The notes below the pieces were generated by a model. It searched no databases and was not told the DNA's origin. It worked only from the letters and a program-made list of their open reading frames with translations. Positions 40,710 to 48,637 of a stretch of 64,000 bases of DNA are shown here, one piece after another (position 1 is the stretch's first letter; every line of letters starts with the position of its first letter). This DNA comes from Streptacidiphilus jiangxiensis (GTDB lineage Bacteria; Actinomycetota; Actinomycetes; Streptomycetales; Streptomycetaceae): contig NZ_FOAZ01000034.1 in the NCBI RefSeq assembly GCF_900109465.1, forward strand, positions 1 to 64,000, written 5' to 3'. The position numbers and the translations under genes are program-made.

Positions 40710-42703
40710 GTGCGAGCGAGACGACTCTCCCGACCGTCCCCGAGGTTCTCCACCCGCCGCACCCCGACGCTGCCCGGGACGCGCGCGTGCAGGGCTTCCT
40801 GCGCTGGCTGCGCGAGGAACGCGGGCACGATTTCGCCTCGTGGGACGAGCTGCGGCACTGGTCCGTCGACCGTCTCGAGGACTTCTGGCGCAGCGTGTGG
40901 GACTACTTCGGCGTGCGCGCCCACACCCCGCCGACGGCGGTGCTCGCCGAGCACGACCGGGGCATGCCGGGCGCGCGCTGGTTCCCTGGCGCGACCCTGA
41001 ACTACGCCGAGCACGCCTTCGGGCAGCCCGAGGACGCCGACGAGCTCGCGGTCATCGCCGTCTCGCAGACCCGCGACCGGGTCGAGCTCACCTTCGCGGA
41101 GCTGGCCGACCAGGTGCGCCGGGTGCGGGCCGGGCTGCGGCGGCTGGGCGTCACCCGCGGCGACCGGGTCGCCGCCTATCTGCCGAACGTCCCGGAGACG
41201 CTGGTCGCGTTCCTGGCCACCGCCAGCCTCGGCGCGACCTGGGCCGCCTGCGCCCCCGAGTTCGGCGCGCGCAGCGTCATCGACCGCTTCGAGCAGGTCG
41301 AGCCGAAGGTGCTGCTCACCGTCGCCGGCTACACCTACGGTGAGAAGCCGATCGACAAGCGCGCGGACGTCGCGGAGCTGCGCGCCGCCCTGCCCACCGT
41401 CGCGCACGTGGTCCACGTCCCCTACGGCCCGCTGCAGGTCCCGGACACGGTGTCGTGGGAGGCGCTCGCGGCGGACGCGGACGAACCGCTCTCCTTCGAG
41501 CCGGTCCCCTTCGACCACCCGCTCTACGTCCTGTTCTCCTCCGGCACCACCGGTAAGCCCAAGGCCATCGTGCACGGCCACGGTGGCATCCTGCTGGAGC
41601 ACCTGAAGAACCACGCGTTCCACTGGGACCTCGGCCCCGGCGACCGGCTGCTGTGGTTCACCACGACCGCCTGGATGATGTGGAACAACCTCATCTCCGC
41701 GCTGCTGCTGCGCAGCGGCGTGGTGATGATCGACGGCAACCCGCTCCACCCCGACCTGCGCTTCCAGTGGCAGCTCGCGGCGGAGACCGGCGCGACGCTG
41801 GTCGGCGCGAGCCCCGGGTACCTCATGTCCTGCCGCAAGGAGGGCGTCCGCCCGGCCGAGGAGTTCGACCTGTCCCGGCTGCGGCAACTGGGCGTGGCCG
41901 GCAGCCCGTTCGCCGCGGAGGGCTTCCGCTGGGTGCACGAGCAGTTCGGCGACCGCGTGCTGCTCAACGTCGGCTCCGGGGGCACCGACGTGTGCACCGG
42001 CCTGGTCCAGGCGTCTCCGCTGCAGCCCGTCTACGTCGGCGAGATGTCCGGCGCGAGCCTGGGTGTGGACGCGAAGGCCTTCGACGAGCAGGGCCGGGTC
42101 GTGGTCGGCGAACTGGGCGAGCTGGTGATCACCTCGCCGATGCCGTCCATGCCGGTGGGTTTCTGGGGCGACGAGGACGGCAGCAGGATCCGGGCGGCGT
42201 ACTTCGAGGACTTCCCCGGCGTCTTCCGCTTCGGCGACTGGTGCCGGTTCACCGAGCAGGGGTCGTGCACCATCACCGGCCGCTCCGACGCCACCCTCAA
42301 CCGGGGCGGCGTGCGGCTGGGCACGGGCGAGTTCTACCGGGTCCTGCAGGACCTGCCCTCCGTGAACGACGCCCTCGTGGTCCACCTGGAGGACGCGCAG
42401 GGCGGCATGGGCGAGCTCATCCTCTTCGTGGTGCCCGCCGACGGCACGGCCGTCGACGAGGAGTTGACGGCACGGCTGAACCGGGAGATCCGCACCGCGC
42501 TGTCCCCGCGTCACGTGCCCGACCGCATCGTGCCGGTCACCGCCGTGCCCTACAGCAGGACCGGCAAGAAGCTCGAGGTGCCGATCAAGAAGATCCTGCG
42601 CGGCGCCGCCGCCGACGAGGTCGCCTCGCCCGGCGCCCTGATGGATCCGGGCGCCCTCGACTCCTACGCCGCCTACGCCCGCGCACGCCGGGAGGACCGA
42701 TGA
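40706..42703 (+). CDS. Acetoacetyl-CoA synthetase-like acyl-CoA ligase
   Basis: 665 residues; ATG overlaps the crotonase stop (ATGA). The N-terminal ACAS-type cap (RARWFPGATLNYAEHAF region) and adenylation motifs (LFSSGTTGKPKAIVHGHGG, TTTAWMMWNNLISALL, GDWCRFTEQGSCTITGRSDATLNRGG) place it in the acetoacetyl-CoA synthetase branch of ANL enzymes. The catalytic C-terminal Lys is in YSRTGKKLEVPIKKIL. It activates a carboxylic acid with ATP and CoA. In this operon the substrate may be acetoacetate or a hydroxycinnamate-type acid feeding the crotonase. The family points to the former and the context to the latter. Confidence 0.92.
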   Translation: MSASETTLPTVPEVLHPPHPDAARDARVQGFLRWLREERGHDFASWDELRHWSVDRLEDFWRSVWDYFGVRAHTPPTAVLAEHDRGMPGARWFPGATLNYAEHAFGQPEDADELAVIAVSQTRDRVELTFAELADQVRRVRAGLRRLGVTRGDRVAAYLPNVPETLVAFLATASLGATWAACAPEFGARSVIDRFEQVEPKVLLTVAGYTYGEKPIDKRADVAELRAALPTVAHVVHVPYGPLQVPDTVSWEALAADADEPLSFEPVPFDHPLYVLFSSGTTGKPKAIVHGHGGILLEHLKNHAFHWDLGPGDRLLWFTTTAWMMWNNLISALLLRSGVVMIDGNPLHPDLRFQWQLAAETGATLVGASPGYLMSCRKEGVRPAEEFDLSRLRQLGVAGSPFAAEGFRWVHEQFGDRVLLNVGSGGTDVCTGLVQASPLQPVYVGEMSGASLGVDAKAFDEQGRVVVGELGELVITSPMPSMPVGFWGDEDGSRIRAAYFEDFPGVFRFGDWCRFTEQGSCTITGRSDATLNRGGVRLGTGEFYRVLQDLPSVNDALVVHLEDAQGGMGELILFVVPADGTAVDEELTARLNREIRTALSPRHVPDRIVPVTAVPYSRTGKKLEVPIKKILRGAAADEVASPGALMDPGALDSYAAYARARREDR

Positions 42704-43656
42704 ACGGGGTCGGGGTCGGGGACCCGGGCACCGTCGCGGTCGTCGGCACCGGAGTCATCGGCGCGAGCTGGGCGGCGCTCTTCCTGGCAGGCGGTCACGA
42801 CGTCGTCGCCCACGACCCGGCGCCGGGGGCGGAGCGGCGTCTGCGGGAGGCCGTCGCCCAGGCCTGGCCCACACTCCGGCGACTCGGCCTGGCGGGCGGC
42901 GCGTCCCCGCAGCGGCTCACCTTCACCGCGGATCTCGCCGCGGCCGTGGCCGAGGCGCGGTTCGTGCAGGAGAGCGGGCCGGAGCGGATCGAGCTCAAGC
43001 AGCGGCTGTTCGCCGACCTGGACGCGGCCACACCGGTCGACACCGTCATCGCCAGCAGCTCGTCCGGCCTCACGCCGAGTCAGTTGCAGGAGATGTGCGG
43101 CCGCGCACCCGAGCGGGTGCTCGTCGGGCACCCCTTCCACCCGGCCCACCTGATCCCGCTCGTCGAGGTCGTCCCCGGCGCCCGGACCGACCCCGCCGCG
43201 GTCGAACAGGCGATGGCGTTCTACACCGGCCTCGGCAAGCGCCCGATCCACGTCCGCCAGGAGCTGCCCGGCCACGTCACCAACCGGCTCCAGGCGGCGC
43301 TGTGGCAGGAGGCCTACTCACTGGTCGAGCGCGGCGTGGTGAGCGTCGCGGACGTCGACGCCGCGATCTGCCACGGCCCCGGCCTGCGCTGGGCGCTACT
43401 CGGGCCGCTGGTCAACCAGCATCTGTCGGGCGGCGCCGGGGGCCTCGCGCACACCCTCGCACACCTGGGCCCGCCCGCTGAGGAGTGGATGAAGGACCTG
43501 CGCCCGGCCCGCCTGTCGCCCACGCTCGTCGCGCAGCTGGTGAGCGGCGTCGACGACGAACTCGCCGATCTGGACCAGGCCGAGCTGGTCGCCCAGCGCG
43601 ACGAACTGCTGGTGGCCCTCCTGCAGCACAAGCGCGACCACCGCACCCTGCCCTAG
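42700..43656 (+). CDS. 3-hydroxyacyl-CoA dehydrogenase family protein (carnitine dehydrogenase-like)
   Basis: 318 residues; ATG overlaps the ligase stop. NAD-binding motif VAVVGTGVIGASWAALFLAGG at about 12-32, then ASSSSGLTPSQLQEMC and GHPFHPAHLIPLVEVVPG, the active-site His block of the 3-HCDH family. The single-domain layout and ASWAALFLAGGHDV resemble L-carnitine dehydrogenase. In this operon it would oxidise the hydroxy intermediate made by the crotonase to a 3-keto compound. The amidohydrolase follows by 16 bases. Confidence 0.92.
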   Translation: MNGVGVGDPGTVAVVGTGVIGASWAALFLAGGHDVVAHDPAPGAERRLREAVAQAWPTLRRLGLAGGASPQRLTFTADLAAAVAEARFVQESGPERIELKQRLFADLDAATPVDTVIASSSSGLTPSQLQEMCGRAPERVLVGHPFHPAHLIPLVEVVPGARTDPAAVEQAMAFYTGLGKRPIHVRQELPGHVTNRLQAALWQEAYSLVERGVVSVADVDAAICHGPGLRWALLGPLVNQHLSGGAGGLAHTLAHLGPPAEEWMKDLRPARLSPTLVAQLVSGVDDELADLDQAELVAQRDELLVALLQHKRDHRTLP

Positions 43657-43672
43657 AAAGCCGACGGGAACC

Positions 43673-44566
43673 ATGACCTACTCCCCCCGCATCGACCTCG
43701 ACGCGATCGTCGCCCTGGACTTCCACGCCCACGTCGAAGCCGACGGCCACGGACACCACTCCCTCGACCAGGAGCTGATGGACGCCTCCGCCGCGTACTT
43801 CCGCGGCGACCACAACCGCACCCCCACCGTGGCGGACCTCGCCGCCTACTTCCGCGAGCGGCGCATGGCCGCCGTCGTCTTCACCATCGACGCCGGCCAC
43901 GGACTCGGCCACCCGCCGCTGTCCAGCGAGCAGATCGCCGAGCAGGCGGCCGAGCACGCCGACGTGCTGATCCCCTTCGGGTCCGTGGACCCCCACCGGG
44001 GCGCCGACGCGTGCAGGCAGGCACGCCGCCTTGCCGTGGAGTACGGCGTCCGCGGGTTCAAGTTCCACCCGGGGCTGCAGGCCTTCGCGCCCAACGATCC
44101 GGCGTACGCGCCGTTGTGGGCGACGCTGGAGGAGCTCGGCACCATCGCCCTCTTCCACACCGGCCAGGCCGGGATCGGCGCCGGACTGCCCGGCGGCCGC
44201 GGCATCAAGCTGCGCTACAGCGACCCGCTCCTGCTCGACGACGTCGCCGCGGACTTCCCCGGCCTGCGGATCGTCATGGCCCACCCCGCGGTGCCGTGGG
44301 TGGACACGCAGATCTCCATCGCCACCCACAAGGCCAACGTGTTCATCGACCTGTCGGGCTGGGCGCCGAAGTACTTCCCGCCGCAGCTGGTGCGGCAGCT
44401 GTCCGGCCCGCTGGCCCGCAAGGTGCTCTACGGCTCGGACTTCCCCGTGGTCACCCCGGACCGGTGGTTCGCTGACTTCGCGAAGCTGGAGATGAAGGAC
44501 GAGGTCAAGCCGCTGATCCTGAAGGAGAACGCGCTGGCGCTGCTGGGTCTGCGCGACCCTTCCTGA
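43673..44566 (+). CDS. Amidohydrolase-2 family metal-dependent hydrolase (CouO-like)
   Basis: 297 residues with a TIM-barrel amidohydrolase pattern: metal-binding H-x-H in ALDFHAHVEADGHG, GFKFHPGLQAF, FHTGQAG, VMAHPAVPWVDT and YGSDFPVVTPD. Relatives include ACMSD-type decarboxylases and 4-hydroxyphenyl-beta-ketoacyl-CoA hydrolases. With ligase, hydratase and dehydrogenase upstream, retro-Claisen cleavage of a 3-ketoacyl-CoA to a shortened acid plus acetyl-CoA fits well, as known for CouO in Rhodococcus (inference). A strong bidirectional terminator follows. Confidence 0.9.
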   Translation: MTYSPRIDLDAIVALDFHAHVEADGHGHHSLDQELMDASAAYFRGDHNRTPTVADLAAYFRERRMAAVVFTIDAGHGLGHPPLSSEQIAEQAAEHADVLIPFGSVDPHRGADACRQARRLAVEYGVRGFKFHPGLQAFAPNDPAYAPLWATLEELGTIALFHTGQAGIGAGLPGGRGIKLRYSDPLLLDDVAADFPGLRIVMAHPAVPWVDTQISIATHKANVFIDLSGWAPKYFPPQLVRQLSGPLARKVLYGSDFPVVTPDRWFADFAKLEMKDEVKPLILKENALALLGLRDPS

Positions 44567-44619
44567 ACGCTCGGATCGTCCCTGAGGCGTGACCCGCCAG
44601 CCCAACGATGCAGACCCGG

Positions 44620-44652
44620 AAGCAGGGCCGTGACCACGTCATGGCCCTGCTT
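44620..44652. terminator. Bidirectional terminator between amidohydrolase and MerR genes
   Basis: Perfect 10-bp inverted repeat AAGCAGGGCC (44620-44629) / GGCCCTGCTT (44643-44652) with a 13-base loop, placed between two convergent genes and overlapping the MerR stop codon. Confidence 0.75.
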
Positions 44653-44992
44653 GTGCGAGGAGCGCGTCGACCAGGCGACGAGAGTGCTCGAGTCCCTCGA
44701 TCGACTCGTCGAGGCGCCGGCGCTGCCGGGCCAGCCGCGTGACCATCTCCGGGCACTGCGGCAGCAGCCGACCCGCGTCGTACCCCACGCAGGGCAGCAT
44801 GACCGCGATGTTCGCGGTGTTCAGCCCCGCGGCGAGCAGCGCCCGGATGGTGTCGACACGCAGCACGTCCGACTCCTGGTAGCGACGCCTACCCGCGGTC
44901 GTCCGCTCAGGGGCCAGCAGCCCGCGCTCCTCGTAGTACCGCAGCAGCCGCTCCGGCACGCCGGAACGGGCGGCGAGTTCGCCGATCTGCAT
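44639..44992 (-). CDS. MerR-family transcriptional regulator
   Basis: 117 residues, a minimal MerR protein. Winged helix at 1-70 (MQIGELAARSGVPERLLRYYEERGLLAPERTTAGRRRYQESDVLRVDTIRALLAAGL), then a coiled-coil dimerisation helix (VTRLARQRRRLDESIEGLEHSRRLVDALL). A Cys pair (PCVGY, PQCPEM) could be a sensor but does not match SoxR or metal-type spacing. It is divergent from the SDR gene, its probable target; an 8-bp-arm palindrome lies just before its start. Confidence 0.92.
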   Translation of the reverse strand: MQIGELAARSGVPERLLRYYEERGLLAPERTTAGRRRYQESDVLRVDTIRALLAAGLNTANIAVMLPCVGYDAGRLLPQCPEMVTRLARQRRRLDESIEGLEHSRRLVDALLAQAGP

Positions 44993-45010
44993 CCGTGCTC
45001 TCCGCTCCTA

Positions 45011-45029
45011 CCTGCGGCGATGCCGCAGG
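45011..45029. promoter_or_regulatory. Palindrome in the MerR/SDR divergent promoter
   Basis: CCTGCGGC-GAT-GCCGCAGG, perfect 8-bp arms, 19 bases before the MerR start and 73 before the SDR start. Candidate MerR operator. Confidence 0.5.
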
Positions 45030-45101
45030 GCTTGCTCCTCACACCGATGAGAGGACCTACGGTCATCGCGTTCAACATCACGCGAGTTGGAGAAGATTCC
45101 C

Positions 45102-45764
45102 ATGCCAGGACTGGTCATCGTGGGCGCCGGAGCCGGCCTGGGCGCCGCGGTCGCCGCGCGGTTCGCGCGCGAGGGACTGCCCGTCGCAGCGATCGCCCGT
45201 AGCCGAGCCGTGCACGAGGTCGCCGCCGCGGTCCGCACGCGGACCTCCGGGCAGGTGCTCGCGCTGCGCGCCGACAGCGCCGACCGTACCGCGCTCCACG
45301 CCGCCCTCGACGCCGCTGTGGACGCTCACGGCGTGCCCGACGTGCTCGTGTACAACGCCGCGATCATCCAGCCGGACCGGCCGGGCGAACTGAGCACGCA
45401 GCAGCACCTGGACGCGTGGTCGGTGAACGTGCTCGGCGCGATGGACGCGGCCACCCACCTGGCCCCGCAGATGACCCGGAACGGCGGCGGCACGGTGATC
45501 ATCACCGGCGGCATGCCGCGACCCCTCAGCCGCAGCACGAGCCTGTCCCTCGGCAAGGCCGGTGTCCGCGCGCTCACCCGGATCCTCGACCAGGAGTACG
45601 GCCCGTTCGGCGTGCACGTGGCCACCGTGACCGTGGACTGCGCCATCGTGCCTGGCACCGACGCCGACCCCGAGCTGATCGCCGAGCACTACTGGGCGCT
45701 GCACCGGCAGCCGCGTGCGCAGTGGCAGCACGAGATCGTGCACGCGGCCTCAGCGCCCGCCTGA
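45102..45764 (+). CDS. SDR-fold protein lacking the catalytic Tyr/Ser
   Basis: 220 residues from ATG 45102, GGAGAAG upstream. The Rossmann motif VIVGAGAGLGAAVAARFAREG and NAA motif (VYNAAII) are classical SDR. The active site is not: where YxxxK is expected the sequence is LSLGK (Leu replaces Tyr), and the catalytic Ser position reads TVIITGGMP. Lys is kept. It may be a non-catalytic binding protein or use another chemistry. It is controlled by the divergent MerR (inference) and is followed by a broken quinone-oxidoreductase fragment. Confidence 0.88.
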   Translation: MPGLVIVGAGAGLGAAVAARFAREGLPVAAIARSRAVHEVAAAVRTRTSGQVLALRADSADRTALHAALDAAVDAHGVPDVLVYNAAIIQPDRPGELSTQQHLDAWSVNVLGAMDAATHLAPQMTRNGGGTVIITGGMPRPLSRSTSLSLGKAGVRALTRILDQEYGPFGVHVATVTVDCAIVPGTDADPELIAEHYWALHRQPRAQWQHEIVHAASAPA

Positions 45765-45774
45765 ACCCGGACCT

Positions 45775-45897
45775 GAGGCGAGCGCCGAGGACATCGAGTG
45801 GGCCGACGCGGTGCTCTTCGGCTCACCCACTCGCTTCGGCAACGTCTCCGCAGAGCTCAAGCAGTCCGGTACCGCCGCCCGGCTCAAGGCCGCCTGA
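45775..45897 (+). pseudogene. Remnant of a WrbA-like NAD(P)H:quinone oxidoreductase
   Basis: About 40 codons ending in TGA read EASAEDIEWADAVLFGSPTR, then FGNVSAELKQ. This matches the internal FMN-binding segment of WrbA-type flavodoxin-fold enzymes (usually about 200 residues). The N-terminal flavodoxin loop and everything after LKQ are missing, and no start codon fits. It is a deletion remnant between the SDR and the isomerase genes. Confidence 0.7.
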
Positions 45898-45954
45898 CCG
45901 ATCGTCGCACCAGCACTGTCCACAGCCGTCGCACCAGCATCAGAAGGAGAGACC

Positions 45955-46257
45955 GTGAAGGAGTTCCTGGTCGAGCTGACCACCACCGTGCCCGAGGGCA
46001 CCGAGCCGGCCGAGGTCGAGCGGATGCGCGCGGCCGAAGCCGTGCAGGCCGCGGAACTGGCCCGCGCCGGGCACCTGGTCAGGCTGTGGCGCCCGGTGGG
46101 TGAGCTGCGCAGTATCGGCCTGTGGCGGGCCGCCGACGAGGCCGAGCTGTACGAGGCGGTACTCGGGACACTTCCCCTGTGGCCGTGGATGACCTCGACG
46201 GTCACCTCCGTCCACTCGCACCCCAACGACCCGGCCGGGAGCCGCGACGCGATCTGA
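45955..46257 (+). CDS. catC: Muconolactone delta-isomerase family protein
   Basis: 100 residues, GTG start with AAGGAGA upstream. The sequence MKEFLVELTTTVPEGTEPAEVERMRAAEAVQAAELARAGHLVRLWRP, then LWRAADEAELYEAVLGTLPLWPWMTSTVTSVHSHPND, has the ferredoxin-like CatC fold and length. CatC converts muconolactone to 3-oxoadipate enol-lactone in catechol ortho-cleavage. No catA/catB lies beside it; the hydroxyquinol genes adjacent on the other strand feed the same 3-oxoadipate pool. Confidence 0.9.
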   Translation: MKEFLVELTTTVPEGTEPAEVERMRAAEAVQAAELARAGHLVRLWRPVGELRSIGLWRAADEAELYEAVLGTLPLWPWMTSTVTSVHSHPNDPAGSRDAI

Positions 46258-46297
46258 TCCCCGAGCGGCTCCCCGCGGGAGCGGATCGTCGCCGACC

Positions 46298-47383
46298 TCA
46301 CTCCGGCCCGGCGGCCTGCGGCGGCTCGCCCGCCCATGCGGCGTGCAGGAGGGCGGTCAGGCCCTCCGCGGTGACCTCGACGGGGTTGGCGTACGGGTTG
46401 GCGAGCACCTCGTCGACGATGCGCGCGATGGCGGTCTCCGCCATGCCGAGCTCCCGCAGTGAGCGCGGGGCGCCGAGCTCGCCGGCGAGGTCGAAGAAGC
46501 GGCGGGCCGGGTCGGCGGCACCGCCGAGCGCGCGGCTCAGCGCGGCCACTGCCTGCGGGGCGCCCCGCTGGTTGTAGGCCAGGGCGTGCGGGAGGACGAC
46601 GGTGTGCGTGGGAGCGTGGGGCAGGTCGAGGGTGCCGCCGAGGCTGTGGCACAGCTTGTGGTGCAGGGACATCGTCGTGGCGCCGAGGCAGGCGCCGCTG
46701 AGCCAGGCTCCGTACTGGGCCTGGCCCCGGGCCTCCAGGTCGCCGGGGTCACGGACGACGGCAGGCAGGGCGTCGACGAGTGCGCGGACGCCCTCCTCGG
46801 CCATGAGCGAGATCACCGGGTTGGCGTCGGGCGCGTACAGGGCCTCGACCGCGTGCGCGGCGGCGTTGACCGCGCTGGTCACCGAGAGACCGACGGGCAG
46901 GGTGAGGGTGAGTTCGGGGTCGTAGAACACGCTGACCGGCAGGACGCGCGGGTCGCGTCCGGTGCGCTTGCGTCCGTTCTCGGTCAGCCCCCAGACGGGC
47001 GTCATCTCCGAGCCGGCGTAGGTGGTGGGCACGGCGAGGACCGGCAGCCCGTGCTCCAGCGCGACGGCCTTGCCCAGGCCGACCGCCGAACCGCCGCCCA
47101 CGGCCACGCAGCAGTCCGCGCCGAGTTCGCGTGCGCGCTGCCGGGCGAGGTCGGCGACCTCGAGCGGGACATGCATGCGCGCCTCGGCCAGAACGCCCGC
47201 CGCACGGCTCCCGAGGGCGTCGGCGACCATCCCGCCCGTGGCCTGCTGCTGCGGGCCGCACAGGACCAGCGCCCGCCGGTACCCGAGGCGCTCGATCTCC
47301 TGAGGCAGCGACGCCACGACGCCGGGGCCGAAGACCACGCGCATCGGCAGGGAGTGGTAGGTGAACGGCTGAAGGGCGGTCAC
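46298..47383 (-). CDS. Maleylacetate reductase
   Basis: 361 residues from GTG 47383 (AGGAAG upstream); GTG 47449, overlapping the dioxygenase stop, is an alternative giving 383. This iron-type alcohol dehydrogenase family member shows the maleylacetate reductase pattern: MRVVFGPGVVASLPQEIERLG, AVGGGSAVGLGKAVAL, PTTYAGSEMTPVWGLTENGRK, MSLHHKLCHSLGGTLDLPHAPTHTVVLPHALAYN. It reduces maleylacetate to 3-oxoadipate with NAD(P)H. It is directly downstream of the hydroxyquinol dioxygenase, the preceding pathway step. Confidence 0.93.
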   Translation of the reverse strand: MTALQPFTYHSLPMRVVFGPGVVASLPQEIERLGYRRALVLCGPQQQATGGMVADALGSRAAGVLAEARMHVPLEVADLARQRARELGADCCVAVGGGSAVGLGKAVALEHGLPVLAVPTTYAGSEMTPVWGLTENGRKRTGRDPRVLPVSVFYDPELTLTLPVGLSVTSAVNAAAHAVEALYAPDANPVISLMAEEGVRALVDALPAVVRDPGDLEARGQAQYGAWLSGACLGATTMSLHHKLCHSLGGTLDLPHAPTHTVVLPHALAYNQRGAPQAVAALSRALGGAADPARRFFDLAGELGAPRSLRELGMAETAIARIVDEVLANPYANPVEVTAEGLTALLHAAWAGEPPQAAGPE

Positions 47384-47441
47384 GGCTGAGCCTGCTTCCT
47401 GGTGTCCGAACTGCGGATGCGGGTGGTCCGTCAGGCGCGCC

Positions 47442-48353
47442 TCAGGCACCGTCCGCGGGCGTCTCGGGCCGCAGCACCACGTCGAAGTGGACGGCCCGGA
47501 ACGGGTTGGGAAGCCCGACCTCGGCCGCGCGGGCAGGGTCGTCGACGGTGGGGAACTCGCGGACGAGGCTGTCCTTCACCCCGAAGACGGCGTCCGAGTC
47601 GAGGTAGGGCGTGTCCGCGACGAACAGGTGGGTGAGCAGCGGCCGGTAGCCGCAGGCCCGGACGTCGAAGTGGATGTGGGCGGGTCGGTTCGGGTGGCGG
47701 CCGGTCGCCTGGAGGAGGCGGCCGACGGGCCCGTCGGTGGGGACCGGGTAGTAGCGGGGCACGATCGACCGGAACCAGAAGCGGCCCTCGTCGTCGGTGG
47801 TGAACAGCCCGCGCAGGTTGCCCTCGGGCTGCTGCTCCGGCTGCTGCACGTCGTAGAAGCCGTCCGCGTTGGCCTGCCACACGTCCACGGCCGCGCCGGG
47901 GACGGGGGTGCCGTCGACTCCGCGGACCGTGCCGGTGACCAGGCACGGCTCCCCCTTGCCGTCCAGGGCGATGTCGGCGCCGAGTTCGCGCGCGGGCGAC
48001 CGGACGAGGTGGAACGGCCCTTCCACGGTCGACTCCGTGCCCCTGTCCGCACGGTTGTTCATGGTCTCCACCAGCATCGACACGCCGAGGACGTCGGAGA
48101 GCAGGACGAACTCCTGCCGCACCGGCGTGCAGGCCGTACCCACCTCGGTGAGGAATCCGATCGCCGCCGCCCACTCGTCGACGGTGGGCTCGACGTCCTT
48201 CACGAACGCGTGCAAGTGCCGCACGAGCGCGGTCATGACCTCGCCCAGCCGCGCATCGGGGGTACCGGCGAAGGAGGCGGCCACGACCTCGGCGGAGCGC
48301 TCCTCGCTGAAGCGCGCCGGGCCTGTGGTCCTGGCGGTGGGGTCCGCTGTCAT
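47442..48353 (-). CDS. Hydroxyquinol 1,2-dioxygenase (intradiol)
   Basis: 303 residues. The N-terminal helical linker domain (VRHLHAFVKDVEPTVDEWAAAIGFLTEVG) dimerises such enzymes. The non-haem Fe(III) ligands are Y167 (DGFYDVQ), Y201/Y202 (PRYYPVP), H226 and H228 (PAHIHFDV). LGVSMLVE and the overall sequence favour the hydroxyquinol/chlorocatechol class. It opens hydroxyquinol to maleylacetate, used by the next gene. The pair resembles the end of resorcinol or 4-nitrocatechol catabolism; no monooxygenase is in this window. Confidence 0.93.
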   Translation of the reverse strand: MTADPTARTTGPARFSEERSAEVVAASFAGTPDARLGEVMTALVRHLHAFVKDVEPTVDEWAAAIGFLTEVGTACTPVRQEFVLLSDVLGVSMLVETMNNRADRGTESTVEGPFHLVRSPARELGADIALDGKGEPCLVTGTVRGVDGTPVPGAAVDVWQANADGFYDVQQPEQQPEGNLRGLFTTDDEGRFWFRSIVPRYYPVPTDGPVGRLLQATGRHPNRPAHIHFDVRACGYRPLLTHLFVADTPYLDSDAVFGVKDSLVREFPTVDDPARAAEVGLPNPFRAVHFDVVLRPETPADGA

Positions 48354-48637
48354 GGGGCGCGCCCCTTACGTGGGTGGCCGAGGGGGATGTGCACCATTAT
48401 TTCCCTCGAATGTGGCGCGGCACGGCGGGGCACGCCCGCCGGCGGCTTCTGTGACGCCACGTGACAGTTGCATGGCGACGACCTGGGGAGCGTTGACGCA
48501 GATCGGCACCACCGGCTGTGATGACATATCAGGACGCCTGGAGCTGCGCGGTCCTGGCGCACATGGCTTGTCATGCGCATGGCTCTCGCTCCGAGTGATC
48601 CTGCCTTCGCTCACCCCGTCGTCCCAGGAGGACCCCC

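Noticed and set aside
40706-43656. Carnitine-to-acetoacetate pathway
   Set aside because: The dehydrogenase and synthetase would fit, but no beta-keto acid cleavage enzyme of the BKACE type or carnitine uptake gene is present; the amidohydrolase and crotonase fit retro-Claisen side-chain removal better.
45715-45897. Complete 60-residue gene at the WrbA-like fragment
   Set aside because: The first 20 codons are out-of-frame sequence of the SDR gene; only the internal WrbA segment is homologous and both ends are missing.
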